Both the position numbers and the translations under genes were made by a program. A stretch of 5,463 nucleotides of DNA from Porticoccaceae bacterium. GTDB taxonomy: Bacteria; Pseudomonadota; Gammaproteobacteria; Pseudomonadales; Porticoccaceae. Below are positions 1 through 5,463 of the stretch, in pieces; positions within the stretch are counted from its first letter, which is position 1; each line of letters opens with the position of its first letter. The stretch lies in contig JAUUYV010000154.1 in the NCBI GenBank assembly GCA_030590275.1, positions 1-5,463 on the forward strand, given 5' to 3'. The notes beneath the pieces were generated by a model. It did no database searches, had not been told where the DNA came from, and was given only the letters and a program-made list of their open reading frames with translations.

Positions 1-621
1 CTCATGTCTTTGTCCGCCCATAAAATATACGGCCCGAAGGGGGTAGGCGCACTGTATGTGCGTCGTAAACCCAGGGTTCGGATTGAGGCGCAGACTCACG
101 GTGGTGGGCACGAGCGGGGTATGCGTTCAGGCACCCTGGCAACCCATCAAATTGTTGGCATGGGTGAGGCCTGTCGTATCGCCAGAGACGAAATGGCGGA
201 AGAGGGTGTCCGTATTTTAGAGTTGCGCGGGCGCCTGTGGGAGGGTGTTAAAGGTATTGAGCAGATTTATGTTAACGGGTCCACGACGCGGTGTGTGGCA
301 GGAATACTGAATATTAGTTTTGCCTTTGTGGAAGGGGAATCTCTGATTATGGCTTTGAAGGATCTTGCAGTGTCCTCTGGTTCGGCCTGTACCTCGGCGA
401 GTCTTGAGCCTTCCTATGTGTTGAGAGCTCTTGGTTTGAGTGATGAGCTAGCTCATAGCTCAATACGTTTTAGTATTGGTCGCTATACCTCGAAGGAGCA
501 GATTGATTACGCCGTGGTTAAAGTTAACGAAGCCGTCGGTAAATTGAGAGAATTATCCCCGCTTTGGGATATGTACCAGGACGGTATTGATCTCGATGCT
601 GTGGAATGGGCCGCCCATTAA
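1..621 (+). CDS. iscS: Cysteine desulfurase IscS, C-terminal half (5' end outside window)
   Basis: PLP-dependent cysteine desulfurase that turns cysteine into alanine and passes the sulfur as persulfide to IscU and other acceptors in the cytoplasm. The reading frame is open from base 1. The 206 residues present match about residues 199-404 of the 404-residue E. coli protein, so roughly the N-terminal half is missing because of the window edge, not a mutation. The PLP-binding lysine lies in [10 protein letters not shown] at codon 8 (22-24, E. coli Lys206). The catalytic cysteine lies in [17 protein letters not shown] at codon 130 (388-390, E. coli Cys328). The conserved tail LSPLWDMY to the final AAH, in the region known to contact IscU, is intact. 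The ATG at base 4 is internal (the Met after Leu199) and is not the start. It is the first gene of the visible isc cluster, 76 bp before iscU. The spacing between the active-site residues and the extended match exclude a NifS- or SufS-type assignment. Confidence 0.98.
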   Translation, partial: LMSLSAHKIYGPKGVGALYVRRKPRVRIEAQTHGGGHERGMRSGTLATHQIVGMGEACRIARDEMAEEGVRILELRGRLWEGVKGIEQIYVNGSTTRCVAGILNISFAFVEGESLIMALKDLAVSSGSACTSASLEPSYVLRALGLSDELAHSSIRFSIGRYTSKEQIDYAVVKVNEAVGKLRELSPLWDMYQDGIDLDAVEWAAH

Positions 622-662
622 TTGGCTGCTTGTGTAGCGGTAATTAAATTATTTAGCGATTT

Positions 663-696
663 ATCTCTTTAGGAGTTCATCTTTTTAGGAGTTCAT
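663..696 (+). repeat. 16-bp tandem duplication carrying two Shine-Dalgarno sequences before iscU
   Basis: Bases 663-678 read ATCTCTTTAGGAGTTC and 679-694 read ATCTTTTTAGGAGTTC. They are adjacent copies with one mismatch (C667 against T683), and the following AT extends the match. Each carries AGGAG. The second (687-691) sits 6 nt before the iscU ATG, which is ideal spacing. The first (671-675) is 22 nt away, too far to serve that ATG directly. A recent tandem duplication or slippage event is the simplest origin. The extra SD could act as a ribosome standby site or a competing 30S docking site, but that is inference. Confidence 0.85.
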
Positions 697-697
697 T

Positions 698-1093
698 ATG
701 GCTTACAGTGACAAGGTCATCGATCATTACGAAAACCCCCGCAACGTTGGTAAGCTTGATGATAAGTCGGCTGACGTCGGTACCGGTATGGTGGGGGCGC
801 CAGCCTGCGGTGATGTGATGCGTTTACAGATTCAGGTTAACGCCGAGGGTGTTATCGAAGACGCCAGGTTCAAAACCTATGGCTGTGGCTCCGCTATCGC
901 TTCGAGTTCCCTGCTGACTGAATGGGTCAAGGGTAAAACCCTGGAACAAGCAGGGCAGATTAAAAACTCCGATATTGCAGACGAGTTGGCTTTGCCGCCG
1001 GTAAAAATTCACTGCTCGGTATTAGCCGAAGATGCCATTAAGGCGGCTATTGGCGATTTAAGAGCCAAACGTGGGGAAGTGCCTGATAAATAG
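698..1093 (+). CDS. iscU: Fe-S cluster assembly scaffold IscU
   Basis: Cytoplasmic scaffold on which the [2Fe-2S] cluster is assembled from IscS-derived sulfur and then released to acceptors by HscA/HscB. The 131-residue product is close to the usual length of about 128 and aligns with E. coli IscU almost throughout. The cluster and sulfur-accepting residues are Cys37 (in GAPACGD), Cys63 (in TYGCGSA) and Cys106 (in KIHCS). Asp39 and His105, the other ligand and assembly residues, are present. LPPVK at residues 99-103 is the known HscA recognition motif. The ATG start has a strong AGGAG 6 nt upstream and reproduces the family N-terminus MAYS.KVIDHYENPRNVG. The few extra C-terminal residues (after AKRGEV) are not unusual. 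It lies between iscS and iscA in the standard isc order. There is no sign of a NifU-type fusion. Confidence 0.98.
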   Translation: MAYSDKVIDHYENPRNVGKLDDKSADVGTGMVGAPACGDVMRLQIQVNAEGVIEDARFKTYGCGSAIASSSLLTEWVKGKTLEQAGQIKNSDIADELALPPVKIHCSVLAEDAIKAAIGDLRAKRGEVPDK

Positions 1094-1156
1094 GCTTTCC
1101 TTCTGTGCAGGAATAAATTTGACGGTACTAATTGAGTTAAGTAGTGATTTGATGTC

Positions 1157-1480
1157 ATGAGTATATCTTTAAGCAGTGCAGCAGAGAAACACGTGATGCG
1201 GAGCCTGGGCAAGCGAGGTAAGGGCGAGGGTATTCGCCTGGGTGTACGTACCAACGGTTGTTCCGGGCTATCCTACGTATTTGAATTCGTGGATGAAATC
1301 GATAGTAACGATGTGGTGTTTGATACGGGAACCGTAAAGTTATTTGTCGATCCTAAAAGTCTGATTTATCTCGACGGCACCGAGCTGGATTTTGTTAAGG
1401 AAGGCTTGAATGAAGGTTTTCAGTTCAATAATCCAAATGCCAAAGGCGCTTGTGGTTGCGGCGAAAGCTTTAATGTGTGA
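1157..1480 (+). CDS. iscA: A-type Fe-S carrier protein IscA
   Basis: A-type carrier that binds an Fe-S cluster or iron and delivers clusters to target apoproteins. The product is 107 residues, the usual IscA length. The three ligand cysteines are Cys35 in the TNGCSGLSY motif and Cys99 and Cys101 in the C-terminal GACGCGESF motif, which is the full A-type signature. Within the A-type family (IscA, ErpA, SufA), the start [13 protein letters not shown] and the position between iscU and hscB favour IscA. The ATG at 1157 is chosen because it gives the family N-terminus. The ATG five bases upstream (1152) is followed by a stop two codons later. No convincing Shine-Dalgarno precedes the start, so initiation may be weaker than for iscU. 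The stop codon lies inside a short inverted repeat (1472-1487). Confidence 0.97.
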   Translation: MSISLSSAAEKHVMRSLGKRGKGEGIRLGVRTNGCSGLSYVFEFVDEIDSNDVVFDTGTVKLFVDPKSLIYLDGTELDFVKEGLNEGFQFNNPNAKGACGCGESFNV

Positions 1481-1498
1481 TCACATTTTCGAGATGTG
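1472..1498 (+). repeat. Overlapping inverted repeats across the iscA stop codon
   Basis: AATGTG (1472-1477) and CACATT (1482-1487) form a 6-bp stem with loop TGAT, centred on the perfect 10-bp palindrome TGTGATCACA (1476-1485), which contains the iscA stop. The same CACAT can instead pair with a downstream ATGTG (1494-1498), forming a stem of about 7 bp if one G-U pair is allowed. The two hairpins share one arm and so exclude each other. ATGTGTG occurs as a direct repeat at 1473-1479 and 1494-1500. It is not a normal CRP site, because the TGTGA and TCACA half-sites overlap with no 6-bp spacer. No T-tract follows, so it is not a canonical terminator. Confidence 0.5.
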
Positions 1499-1566
1499 TG
1501 CTCAGTAAGCTGGATTGCTATTAATTTCTGAGTTAAGTTCATCAAAAATACAGCCTCTGTTTTGAT

Positions 1567-1571
1567 AGGGA
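1567..1571 (+). promoter_or_regulatory. Shine-Dalgarno AGGGA deciding the TTG start of hscB
   Basis: AGGGA ends 5 nt before the TTG at 1577. The alternative in-frame TTG at 1562 has no purine-rich sequence at a suitable distance. The upstream in-frame stop is TGA at 1529, and there is no ATG between it and the J domain, so a non-ATG start is required. The SD selects 1577. Confidence 0.65.
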
Positions 1572-1576
1572 TTCCT

Positions 1577-2104
1577 TTGGATTTAGGTCGCGATTATTTC
1601 GCACTGTTTGATACCCCAGCTGATTATGAGCTTGATCTGGTTTTGCTTGGCGAGCGCTACCGTGATTTGCAGCGGGAGTTTCATCCCGATCGTTTCGTTG
1701 GTAAGCCTCAGAGTGAACAGCGGCGTGCGGTTCAATGTGCTTCGATGATAAACGATGCCTACGAAACCCTTAAATCGCCCTTGTTGCGGGCGCGCTACTT
1801 GTTAGAACTCAGGGGGCGGCAGGATGTTAGCGAAACCACGACGATTCGCGATCATGATTTTTTAATGCAGCAAATAGATTTACGTGAGCAAATGTCTGAA
1901 ATTGAAGATGCTGCCGACCCCTATGATCTTTGTAATGCGCTGGAAGTTGGGATTCAATCCCAGCTCACCGTACAACAAGGTTTGTTCCTGCAGGAGTACA
2001 GCGTAGGTGACCTGGACAAGGCGGAAATAGCTGTGGATAAAATGCAGTTTTTCAGCAAGCTCCTGAGTCAGCTTGAATCCATTGAAGAAACCCTGGGCGA
2101 TTAA
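1577..2104 (+). CDS. hscB: Fe-S assembly J-domain co-chaperone HscB
   Basis: DnaJ-type co-chaperone (Hsc20) that binds IscU, delivers it to HscA and stimulates HscA ATPase activity. With the TTG start at 1577 the product is 175 residues, against 171 in E. coli, and begins MDLGRDYFALF, aligned with E. coli MDYFTLF. The J domain fills about residues 5-78, with the essential HPD at 36-38 in REFHPDRF. The C-terminal domain is a helical bundle. Its FLMQQIDLREQ segment (95-105) matches the E. coli IscU-binding face (FLMEQLELREE), with conservative Leu-to-Ile and Glu-to-Asp changes at contact positions. No in-frame ATG occurs before about residue 57, after the HPD, so an ATG start would destroy the J domain. 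A start at TTG 1562 would add five residues. It follows iscA after 96 bp and ends 3 nt before hscA. Confidence 0.96.
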   Translation: MDLGRDYFALFDTPADYELDLVLLGERYRDLQREFHPDRFVGKPQSEQRRAVQCASMINDAYETLKSPLLRARYLLELRGRQDVSETTTIRDHDFLMQQIDLREQMSEIEDAADPYDLCNALEVGIQSQLTVQQGLFLQEYSVGDLDKAEIAVDKMQFFSKLLSQLESIEETLGD

Positions 2105-2107
2105 TTC

Positions 2108-4027
2108 TTGGCTTTACTACAGATTGCAGAACCGGGTCAATCTCCTGCGCCCCATCAGCGTCGTTTAGCGGTTGGGATAGACCTCGGTACAACCCACTCC
2201 CTGGTAGCGACGGTACGCAGTGGCAGTGTAGAAACCCTGGCAGACGAAGCCGATCACCATCTTTTGCCTTCGGGGGTTCATTACGGTGCTAATGGCACTG
2301 TGCAAGTTGGTGTGGCGGCGGCAGAGTTAGCCGCTAGCGATCCCGAGAATACCCTTGTCTCAGTCAAGCGCCATATGGGTCGTTCAATGGACGATGGCGG
2401 TGAGTCCTACGGTTCGGGACGACAATGGTTAGGGCAACAACAAGGGCAGGGACAATCGACAGATGCCGGTGGGCCCGAAGTCAGTAATGACGGCCTCGTA
2501 GTCCGGTTTGAAACCGTCGCAGGCCTGATCACTCCGGTGCAGGCTTCAGCGGAAATATTGTCTGCTCTTGTCGAACGGGCAGAACTTGCTTTGGGCGGTC
2601 AGTTGGATGGCGCTGTTATTACGGTCCCTGCCTATTTTGACGATGCACAGCGTCAGGCCACCAAAGATGCTGCCATCCTGGCAGGGCTTAAGGTCCTGAG
2701 GCTTCTCAACGAGCCTACGGCGGCGGCGCTTGCCTACGGTCTGGATGATGGTGCGGAAGGCCTTGTTGCGATTTACGATTTTGGCGGTGGTACTTTTGAT
2801 ATCTCTGTACTAAGGCTCCACCGGGGGGTGTTTGAGGTCCTGGCCACCGGAGGCGATTCTGCTTTAGGCGGTGATGATATTGATCGCGCGCTGGCCGAAT
2901 ACCTCTGTGAACGGGCGAGCCTGCCTAAGCTTGATAGCCTTGAGCGACAGAGATTGTGGCTTGCTGAAGCTCGTCGAGTAAAAGAAGTGCTTAGCGACGA
3001 TACGAAAGTTACGGCCTCTGTTGAAAGCTGGCAAGGGCTAGTTGAACGTGATGAACTGGATCGATTAGCTTCGCCGCTGATAGCAAAAACACTGCGGGCC
3101 TGCAAGCGAGCATTACGAGACGCTGGCGTTGACAAAAACGTAGGTGAAATCGCTAATGTGGTTCTGGTGGGAGGCTCTACTCGTATGCCTCTGGTGCGTC
3201 GCCAGGTGACGGAGTTTTTCGCCCGTGAGCCGCTAACAGGTATCGATCCCGATCGGGTTGTCGCCATGGGAGCAGCACTTCAGGCCGATGTTCTGGTAGG
3301 GAATAAACCCGGCGATGAAATGCTCCTTCTCGATGTCATACCTCTGTCACTGGGGATAGAAACCATGGGTGGTCTCTGCGAAAAGCTTATCCATCGCAAT
3401 ACCACGATACCGATTACGCGCGCCCAGGAATTTACTACCTTCAAAGATGGCCAGACCGCAATGGTGGTGCATGTAGTGCAGGGTGAACGTGAGTTGGTAA
3501 GTGATTGTCGCTCACTTGCACGTTTCGAGTTGCGTGGCATACCGCCGATGTTGGCGGGTGCGGCCAAAATCCAGGTAACTTATCAGGTTGATGCAGACGG
3601 TTTATTGAGTGTTAGCGCGCGGGAGATTACCTCCGGGGTCGAGGCGAGTGTCGATGTTAAGCCTTCTTATGGGTTGAGTGAAAAAGAAATAACCACCTTA
3701 TTACAGGATTCCTACGAGCATGCTCGCGAGGATATGGGTGTACGTGCGTTGCGCGAACAACAGGTGGAAGCGGACCGTATGATTGAGGATCTATCTTCGG
3801 CTCTGCAAACCCAGGGTAAGGAACTGCTGGATAAAGAGGAGCTTCGTTGTCTGGAGATTGGTGTTCAGGAGTTAAGGGCCGTACGTGAGAACTCCAGTGA
3901 ACATAGGGAAGTGCAGCGTGAAATCGAGCGGCTTGCCCATCTTAGTGATACCTTTGCGGCGCGGCGTATGGATACCGCCATTAAAACAGCGCTCAGGGGA
4001 TGTCGCCTGGAAGAGCTTGAGGACTAG
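2108..4027 (+). CDS. hscA: Fe-S assembly Hsp70-type chaperone HscA
   Basis: Specialised Hsp70 (Hsc66) that uses ATP to act on cluster-loaded IscU, with HscB as co-chaperone. The product is 639 residues, against 616 in E. coli. The nucleotide-binding domain covers about residues 20-400: phosphate loop GIDLGTTH (23-30), [16 protein letters not shown] (173-188), second phosphate motif [11 protein letters not shown] (223-233) and adenosine motif [11 protein letters not shown] (354-364). The interdomain linker [10 protein letters not shown] (406-415) leads into the substrate-binding domain, followed by a helical lid from about 530. TTG 2108 is chosen because MALLQI.EPG is conserved word for word with E. 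coli HscA. Its SD is poor (GGGCGA 7 nt away) and hscB ends 3 nt upstream, so translation is probably coupled. Two oddities are a net gain of about 16 residues, Gly/Gln-rich, near 97-124, and His30 where E. coli has Asn. IscU's LPPVK motif is the expected substrate. Confidence 0.98.
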   Translation: MALLQIAEPGQSPAPHQRRLAVGIDLGTTHSLVATVRSGSVETLADEADHHLLPSGVHYGANGTVQVGVAAAELAASDPENTLVSVKRHMGRSMDDGGESYGSGRQWLGQQQGQGQSTDAGGPEVSNDGLVVRFETVAGLITPVQASAEILSALVERAELALGGQLDGAVITVPAYFDDAQRQATKDAAILAGLKVLRLLNEPTAAALAYGLDDGAEGLVAIYDFGGGTFDISVLRLHRGVFEVLATGGDSALGGDDIDRALAEYLCERASLPKLDSLERQRLWLAEARRVKEVLSDDTKVTASVESWQGLVERDELDRLASPLIAKTLRACKRALRDAGVDKNVGEIANVVLVGGSTRMPLVRRQVTEFFAREPLTGIDPDRVVAMGAALQADVLVGNKPGDEMLLLDVIPLSLGIETMGGLCEKLIHRNTTIPITRAQEFTTFKDGQTAMVVHVVQGERELVSDCRSLARFELRGIPPMLAGAAKIQVTYQVDADGLLSVSAREITSGVEASVDVKPSYGLSEKEITTLLQDSYEHAREDMGVRALREQQVEADRMIEDLSSALQTQGKELLDKEELRCLEIGVQELRAVRENSSEHREVQREIERLAHLSDTFAARRMDTAIKTALRGCRLEELED

Positions 4028-4032
4028 GGTAG

Positions 4033-4371
4033 ATGCCAAAAATCGTTTTCCTGCCCCACGAAGATATTTGTCCAGGGGGCCAGGTGGTGGATGCCAAACC
4101 GGGAACCAGTGTGTGTCGGGCTGCCCTCGACGCGGGGATTGAACTGGAGCACTCTTGCGAACAGGCCTGTGCCTGTACCACCTGCCATATCTATATTCGC
4201 GAGGGTTTTTCTTCCCTCGATGCGGCAGATGAGCTGGAAGAAGACTTGCTAGACAGGGCGTGGGGGGTGGATCCTGACTCTCGACTAAGTTGTCAGGCTT
4301 TTTTATATGATGAAGATTTAGTCATAGAAATCCCTAAATATACCTTGAACATGGTGTCTGAAAAACACTAA
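4033..4371 (+). CDS. fdx: ISC-type [2Fe-2S] ferredoxin
   Basis: Adrenodoxin-like [2Fe-2S] ferredoxin that supplies electrons for cluster assembly on IscU. The 112-residue product matches E. coli Fdx (111 residues) along its whole length, from MPKIVFLPHEDICPGG to the tail with EIPKYTLN. Cluster ligands are Cys42, Cys48 and Cys51 in HSCEQACACTTCH and Cys87 in RLSCQA. Cys46, the additional cysteine of ISC ferredoxins, is also kept. Cys13 and Cys28 are extra compared with plant-type ferredoxins; E. coli Fdx has a cysteine at 13 but not at 28. The ATG start lies 5 nt after the hscA stop. Its best SD, GAGGA (4019-4023), lies in the last codons of hscA, which suggests translational coupling. A plant-type photosynthetic ferredoxin is ruled out by the cysteine spacing and the context. 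Confidence 0.98.
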   Translation: MPKIVFLPHEDICPGGQVVDAKPGTSVCRAALDAGIELEHSCEQACACTTCHIYIREGFSSLDAADELEEDLLDRAWGVDPDSRLSCQAFLYDEDLVIEIPKYTLNMVSEKH

Positions 4372-4389
4372 TTGATGGTTACCATAACG

Positions 4390-4587
4390 ATGATGAAATG
4401 GATTGACTTTGCCGACATAGGTATTGAATTAGCTGATAATTATGTGAATGTTGATCCTCGCCGGATTAATTTTGTTACACTGCGGGCATATGTCTTGAGT
4501 TTGTCCGACTTTGATGATGATCCGGAACGTTGTGGTGAAAAAATTCTTGAAGCGATTCAAACAGCCTGGATAGAAGAATTAGATTAA
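4390..4587 (+). CDS. iscX: Fe-S assembly modulator IscX (YfhJ)
   Basis: Small acidic protein that binds IscS at the site shared with frataxin (CyaY) and tunes cluster assembly, and may act as an iron donor. From ATG 4390 it has 65 residues, against 66 in E. coli. It matches in KW.D....I, DP....F and the family signature DFDDDP, followed by EKILEAIQTAWIEE. The start is uncertain. ATG 4390 or ATG 4393 best matches the family (MMKW or MKW against MGLKW), while ATG 4375 or TTG 4372, right after the fdx stop, would add five or six residues (MVTIT...). None has a clear SD, which points to translation coupled to fdx. It is the last gene of the conventional isc operon. Family identity is firm; the start is not. 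Confidence 0.94.
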   Translation: MMKWIDFADIGIELADNYVNVDPRRINFVTLRAYVLSLSDFDDDPERCGEKILEAIQTAWIEELD

Positions 4588-4646
4588 GGTTTTGTCGTTT
4601 TTAAATAATTTATCTTTTTTTGTGTTATAAATTTTGCAGAGTTGCT

Positions 4647-5463
4647 ATGAGTACACCTAAAGACGAACTGTACCGCTTGCTAGTGGAAAGTTCTCCCTTC
4701 GGCGTTCTTTTCTTTGTTTATGGGGTCTGCATTAACGCTAACCCAAAAGCATTGCAGTTGCTTGATTGTCATCGTCAAACCCTGGTGGGGACTTCGATCG
4801 ATGACATTGATCTGGAAGAACCATTGGCTTCGGCCGCTTTTAGGGAATGTTTGCGAGGGGCGCTCAAAGCTAATGAAAGCCGAGCGGAGTGGACGTTTGG
4901 CGATAACAATCAGTTCCATACTCTCAATATGGATATTCGGTCTATATGGGGCGGTAGCCGTAAGGAGATTGTCGTCACCCTTTACAATACTGAAGAGCTT
5001 ATGAGCTCCTCGGGTAAAGAAGTGGGAACACATGGCACCGCGACCATAGATAAGCTCGCAGCTAATACTAGAACATCCTTTCCCGAAAAAATATTAGACA
5101 AATCAGTTGCATATGGCTCCGTAGGGTCATATGCCGGGCAGCAGGCAAAGTCTCTTGTTGAGGAGGCTGCGAGTCGCGAGACCATTTTAAAGAAGTTGAA
5201 GGGGACAAGCGGTATAAGGCGCGATCCGACCAACGCTTCGTCAGGAGATTATCACGCAGATTCTCCTCTCGGGACATCAGCTGACAGTAGACTCGCTTTT
5301 GAAACTTTTAAAGAGCTTACGACTCTATCTCTCGATGATAGTTTGAAAACTAAAGAGGTTTGGGAGATTGATCGGGAGTGGGGTATGTATCACGATGGTT
5401 TGACAGGCCTTCCCAATCGACAGGCTTTGTTGGACGGTATTCGCGATTACTTTAGTGCACATC
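4647..5463 (+). CDS. PAS-GGDEF signalling protein, probable diguanylate cyclase (3' end outside window)
   Basis: An open frame of 272 codons from ATG 4647 to the window end. AGAG (4638-4641) lies 5 nt before the ATG. Residues about 8-118 look like a PAS sensor domain: ESSPFGVLFF at the start, INANPKALQLLDCHRQTLVG as the typical N..AL.LL...R..L.G stretch, and a closing strand EIVVTLYNTEEL. Residues about 120-246 form a long linker, rich in Ser, Thr, Gly and charged residues, that I do not recognise. HDGLTGLPNRQALLDGI (from residue 249) is the hallmark start of a GGDEF domain, which makes c-di-GMP. The catalytic GG(D/E)EF loop and any EAL domain lie beyond the window, so activity cannot be judged. 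No signal peptide or membrane segment is seen, so it is probably cytoplasmic. The PAS ligand is unknown. The gene is co-directional with isc, 59 bp downstream. Confidence 0.88.
   Translation, partial: MSTPKDELYRLLVESSPFGVLFFVYGVCINANPKALQLLDCHRQTLVGTSIDDIDLEEPLASAAFRECLRGALKANESRAEWTFGDNNQFHTLNMDIRSIWGGSRKEIVVTLYNTEELMSSSGKEVGTHGTATIDKLAANTRTSFPEKILDKSVAYGSVGSYAGQQAKSLVEEAASRETILKKLKGTSGIRRDPTNASSGDYHADSPLGTSADSRLAFETFKELTTLSLDDSLKTKEVWEIDREWGMYHDGLTGLPNRQALLDGIRDYFSAH
5109..5134 (+). repeat. Inverted repeat inside the PAS-GGDEF gene linker
   Basis: GCATATG (5109-5115) and CATATGC (5128-5134) are perfect 7-bp inverted arms. Allowing two G-U pairs the RNA stem extends to 11 bp around loop CGTA (5120-5123). 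In frame it encodes AYGSVGSYA (residues 155-163), itself a peptide palindrome. It lies in the unrecognised linker, not in the PAS or GGDEF domain. Confidence 0.75.

Noticed and set aside
622..650. Possible internal promoter TTGGCT-N17-TAAATT before iscU
   Set aside because: Each box matches 4 of 6 consensus bases with ideal spacing, but this is weak in an AT-rich spacer and not enough to call without transcription-start data.
1119..1147. TTGACG as a -35 box upstream of iscA
   Set aside because: The -35 match is good but the bases 17 bp downstream (TAGTGA) match the -10 consensus poorly, and transcription would begin almost at the iscA start.
1476..1485. TGTGATCACA as a CRP or FNR operator
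   Set aside because: The half-sites TGTGA and TCACA abut with no 6-bp spacer, and the site overlaps the iscA stop, within an operon.
2773..3267. Open frame of 164 codons on the - strand inside hscA, and another at 3280-3567
   Set aside because: Antisense shadows of a well-conserved coding sequence. They are Ser/Arg/Pro-rich with no recognisable domain.
3885..4142. + strand frame of 85 codons across the hscA-fdx junction
   Set aside because: Out of frame with both hscA and fdx, whose conserved ends and starts account for the region.
4626..4631. TATAAA as a -10 box for the PAS-GGDEF gene
   Set aside because: The hexamer is a fair match but no acceptable -35 lies 16-18 bp upstream, and the spacer is so AT-rich that such a hexamer is expected by chance.
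4599..4633. Possible intrinsic terminator after iscX (AT-rich inverted repeats near a run of seven T, 4615-4621)
   Set aside because: The pairings are AT-only and short (TAAAT/ATTTA with a 1-nt loop; AATTTAT/ATAAATT with a 13-nt loop holding the T-run itself). There is no GC-rich stem directly before the T-run.
4680..5033. Open frames on the - strand (4680-5033, 4982-5233, 5068-5277) and + strand frame 4714-5004
   Set aside because: They overlap the PAS-GGDEF frame, which has recognisable PAS and GGDEF motifs and runs open to the window edge. The overlapping frames show no domain features.

Overview
The window is most of a gammaproteobacterial housekeeping iron-sulfur cluster (isc) operon, followed by the start of a cyclic-di-GMP signalling gene. 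All genes are on the + strand. The proteins resemble both E. coli and Pseudomonas isc proteins. HscA begins [13 protein letters not shown] and ends in an EELED-type tail, which looks closer to Pseudomonas and its relatives than to enterics. I infer a pseudomonad- or Cellvibrio-like gammaproteobacterium and cannot name a genus.

Layout: iscS (1-621, 5' end outside the window, last 206 codons present); a 76-bp spacer with a 16-bp tandem duplication that doubles the Shine-Dalgarno; iscU (698-1093); iscA (1157-1480); a 96-bp spacer with overlapping inverted repeats; hscB (1577-2104, TTG start); hscA (2108-4027, TTG start); fdx (4033-4371); iscX (about 4390-4587); a 59-bp AT-rich spacer; and a PAS-GGDEF gene (4647 to beyond 5463). 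hscB to iscX are nearly contiguous, with gaps of 3, 5 and at most about 20 nt. No stretch over 300 bases lacks a gene. I see no tRNA, rRNA, CRISPR array or insertion sequence. The regulator iscR and the operon promoter, if present, lie upstream of the window.

How the genes work together: IscS removes sulfur from cysteine and passes it to the scaffold IscU, where a cluster is built. Ferredoxin supplies electrons. IscX modulates IscS and may act in iron supply. The co-chaperone HscB brings loaded IscU to the Hsp70 HscA, which drives cluster release. IscA is an A-type carrier that passes clusters on. All key catalytic and ligand residues that fall in the window are intact.

No wholly new system is evident. 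The points most worth checking are a PAS-GGDEF gene directly after iscX, where Pseudomonas aeruginosa has ndk; the long undefined linker in that protein, with a DNA hairpin encoding a palindromic peptide; a Gly/Gln-rich insertion in the HscA ATPase domain; the duplicated iscU ribosome-binding region; and TTG starts on both chaperone genes.
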